DNA from: Alopecurus myosuroides
Taxonomy: Eukaryota > Streptophyta > Magnoliopsida > Poales > Poaceae
Direction: 5' to 3'
DNA length: 64,000 bases
Assembly (NCBI GenBank): GCA_028641055.1
Contig: CM054062.1
Span: forward strand, 270,649,092-270,713,091
Position numbers and translations under genes: made by a program. The notes beneath the pieces were generated by a model that did not search any database, was not told the DNA's origin, and worked only from the letters and a program-made list of their open reading frames with translations. Below are positions 62,483 through 64,000 of the stretch, piece by piece (positions within the stretch are counted from its first letter, which is position 1; each line of letters opens with the position of its first letter).

Positions 62483-64000
62483 GGAGGTGAGCCCCTCACT
62501 TCAATTGTCGGTGTGACGCCTCTGCTCCCGTCGCCCACGCCGCAGCAGGAGAACAGAACCTTTGATGCCTTCCTGGACGGCGGCGAATCAGCTTCTCTTC
62601 GTGCTCGTCAGTTCAAGTAGGCAGCTTGTAGATGGGCCTTAGTGATATACGGGCCCAGTTAACGATGGAAGTCGAATTTGACATCCAGAGAAGCATCGCT
62701 AGGGACAACATGGATGGCCAAAAACGTCCACGTAGATCAATTGGACGGCTTAAATTACTTAGACCGTGAGAGAGCACCCTTTTGTCTATGTTTTAATATC
62801 CCTAATTAATTTCAAAGTCTTCATTACCTTTTGAACGTGAAATGTGACTATCAATTTTTACTTGGTAATTGATAGGTGAAAATTGTATTAATTGAAATAA
62901 ACCTCTAAAAATGATGCGTGCATTTTTGGAGAACTTTTAGGATATGTTTGATGAATCTAAAGAAAACTTGTAGGATTAATAATCACTGTTGTATTGATTT
63001 GTACAACCAAGTTCAGCTACTACGAATAATTAATGGGGGTACAAAAATAGAATGGTGTAATCCTTACCTTAGAGATATTAAATCTGATTTTAAATGTAGA
63101 GTAGTTCTTCATGAGTTATGGAATGATCCACGATGGTTAAGGCTCTGTTGTTCTTGATGAGTTCTACTTTTTTCACATATTTTAGTTATACTTTAGCCAT
63201 CAAATTTTTTTAGAGTGATGCAAAGCATAAATCACTGCAGTTTTGGGTTAGATATTAATAAATTTTCTATCATATTTTATGTTGTAATCCCTTAGAAAAT
63301 GTTGTGCCTAAAAAATATTTGTATTTTGAATCCTATACGGTCCCTAAATTCTATTTTGGGGATAGATATTTCTATGTGCATATGTGAGGAGTGAAACTAT
63401 GGGAACGAAATTATGTTGAACCAAATGTACCTTTAGGAAAGGAGATGACCAAGTTCAACATGGATGAAGTCTAAGCAAGGCAACGACGAGGAAATACCAT
63501 TAGGAAATAATGATTATAAATGAGAAGAAATAATTGGATCCATAATAGAAGGGTATGTCCATGGAGGATGAGGTTGTTATCCGAAATGTGAATTACTACC
63601 CTCAGCTTGCCCTACTGCAAAAACAGTGGACCTTCTGATTCGTCTGTCTACCTAATATTTTAGACTTGTAGCGAGTTGCATCCATGAAAAGGCGATAATG
63701 CCTCCCGAGATCAATGTTGTGACTCGGTTAATAATAAATTTCCAGTTTGATTACTATGGTGGGAAAATTATGAAACTAACATAGAACTCATAGACGATGT
63801 ATAACTCAAGCCGCATGACAAAATCCCTAAATAAATTAACCCTAATCTCTCCTATGTTTGTCTTCCTAGTTGTTTTTTGCGGCAGGGATTAGTGTGGCAG
63901 CTGGAGGGACCCGTGGACCCAATTTCACATGGTCTTGACTCGTTTTGCTCATTCAAACTTTGTGCGTGGGAACCTAAATTGGTTTTAGGGTTGGGTGAGA
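62483..64000. other. Flank, copy B, no gene
   Basis: Counterpart of 28960-30477 with only about five substitutions. It includes part of the diverged repeat from about 63373. The window ends inside the duplication. Confidence 0.6.

Larger units (their letters stand above)
44549..64000 (+). repeat. Long duplication, copy B (matches 22702-30477), interrupted by a CACTA element
   Basis: Colinear with copy A except for the CACTA element and its GCT duplication (11,675 bp in all). It includes the same 5' LTR/flank border and the same GGCAT (49278-49282), so both copies descend from one Tat insertion. It continues past the window end. Confidence 0.93.

Overview
This window looks like transposon-dense nuclear DNA of a grass (Poaceae, probably a temperate large-genome species). 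The evidence is nested Ty3/gypsy LTR retrotransposons of the Tat and Tekay lineages, spliced plant-type reading frames, and an En/Spm (CACTA) transposon whose subterminal repeats are of the TTTAGTCCCGGTT type common in grasses. I found no ordinary host gene, no rRNA gene, no canonical tRNA gene and no CRISPR array. All lineage and species statements come from sequence reading alone.

Layout. 1-3641 is non-coding flank holding a diverged repeat. 3647-27430 is a Tat-lineage gypsy element on the minus strand, with 873/874-bp LTRs, a GGCAT target-site duplication (TSD) and a tRNA-Lys primer site. Its gag, protease, RT-RNase H and integrase lie in one frame broken by three single stop codons. A spliced plus-strand gene (the antisense extra gene of this lineage, 5220-18891) lies between integrase and the 3' LTR. 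An intron of that gene holds a second LTR element (8876-17431, TSD TCTCG) made of two almost identical 4039-bp LTRs around only 478 bp. 27436-31586 is flank with diverged repeats. 31587-39463 is a 5'-truncated, frameshifted Tekay-type chromovirus with a 4.4-kb 3' LTR. 39464-44548 is the 3' half of a second Tat family, again with a spliced antisense gene.

At 44548/44549 the second Tat element breaks off and a second copy of the sequence from 22702 onward begins: part of RT, protease, gag, 5' LTR, then the same flank. The simplest reading is a tandem duplication with a 21.85-kb unit, continuing past the window end. An assembly mis-join is possible.

Inside the second copy of the flank sits a complete 11,672-bp CACTA element (50808-62479, TSD GCT). 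The first copy keeps the matching empty site at 28957-28959, so the element boundaries are exact. It carries an uninterrupted tnp2-type transposase, a multi-exon gene joining a TnpA-like/DUF8039 protein to a C48 (Ulp1/SUMO-protease-like) domain with its catalytic residues visible, a 181-residue acidic-tailed protein of unknown function, and an AP2/ERF-domain gene on the opposite strand. Each minus-strand gene has a TATA box directly beside a copy of the element's subterminal palindrome. This element is the most interesting system in the window.

Inferred order of events: Tat insertion; 4-kb-LTR element into the Tat intron; Tekay insertion and its interruption by the second Tat family; tandem duplication; CACTA insertion into one copy. 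The relative timing of the first three is not fixed by the sequence.
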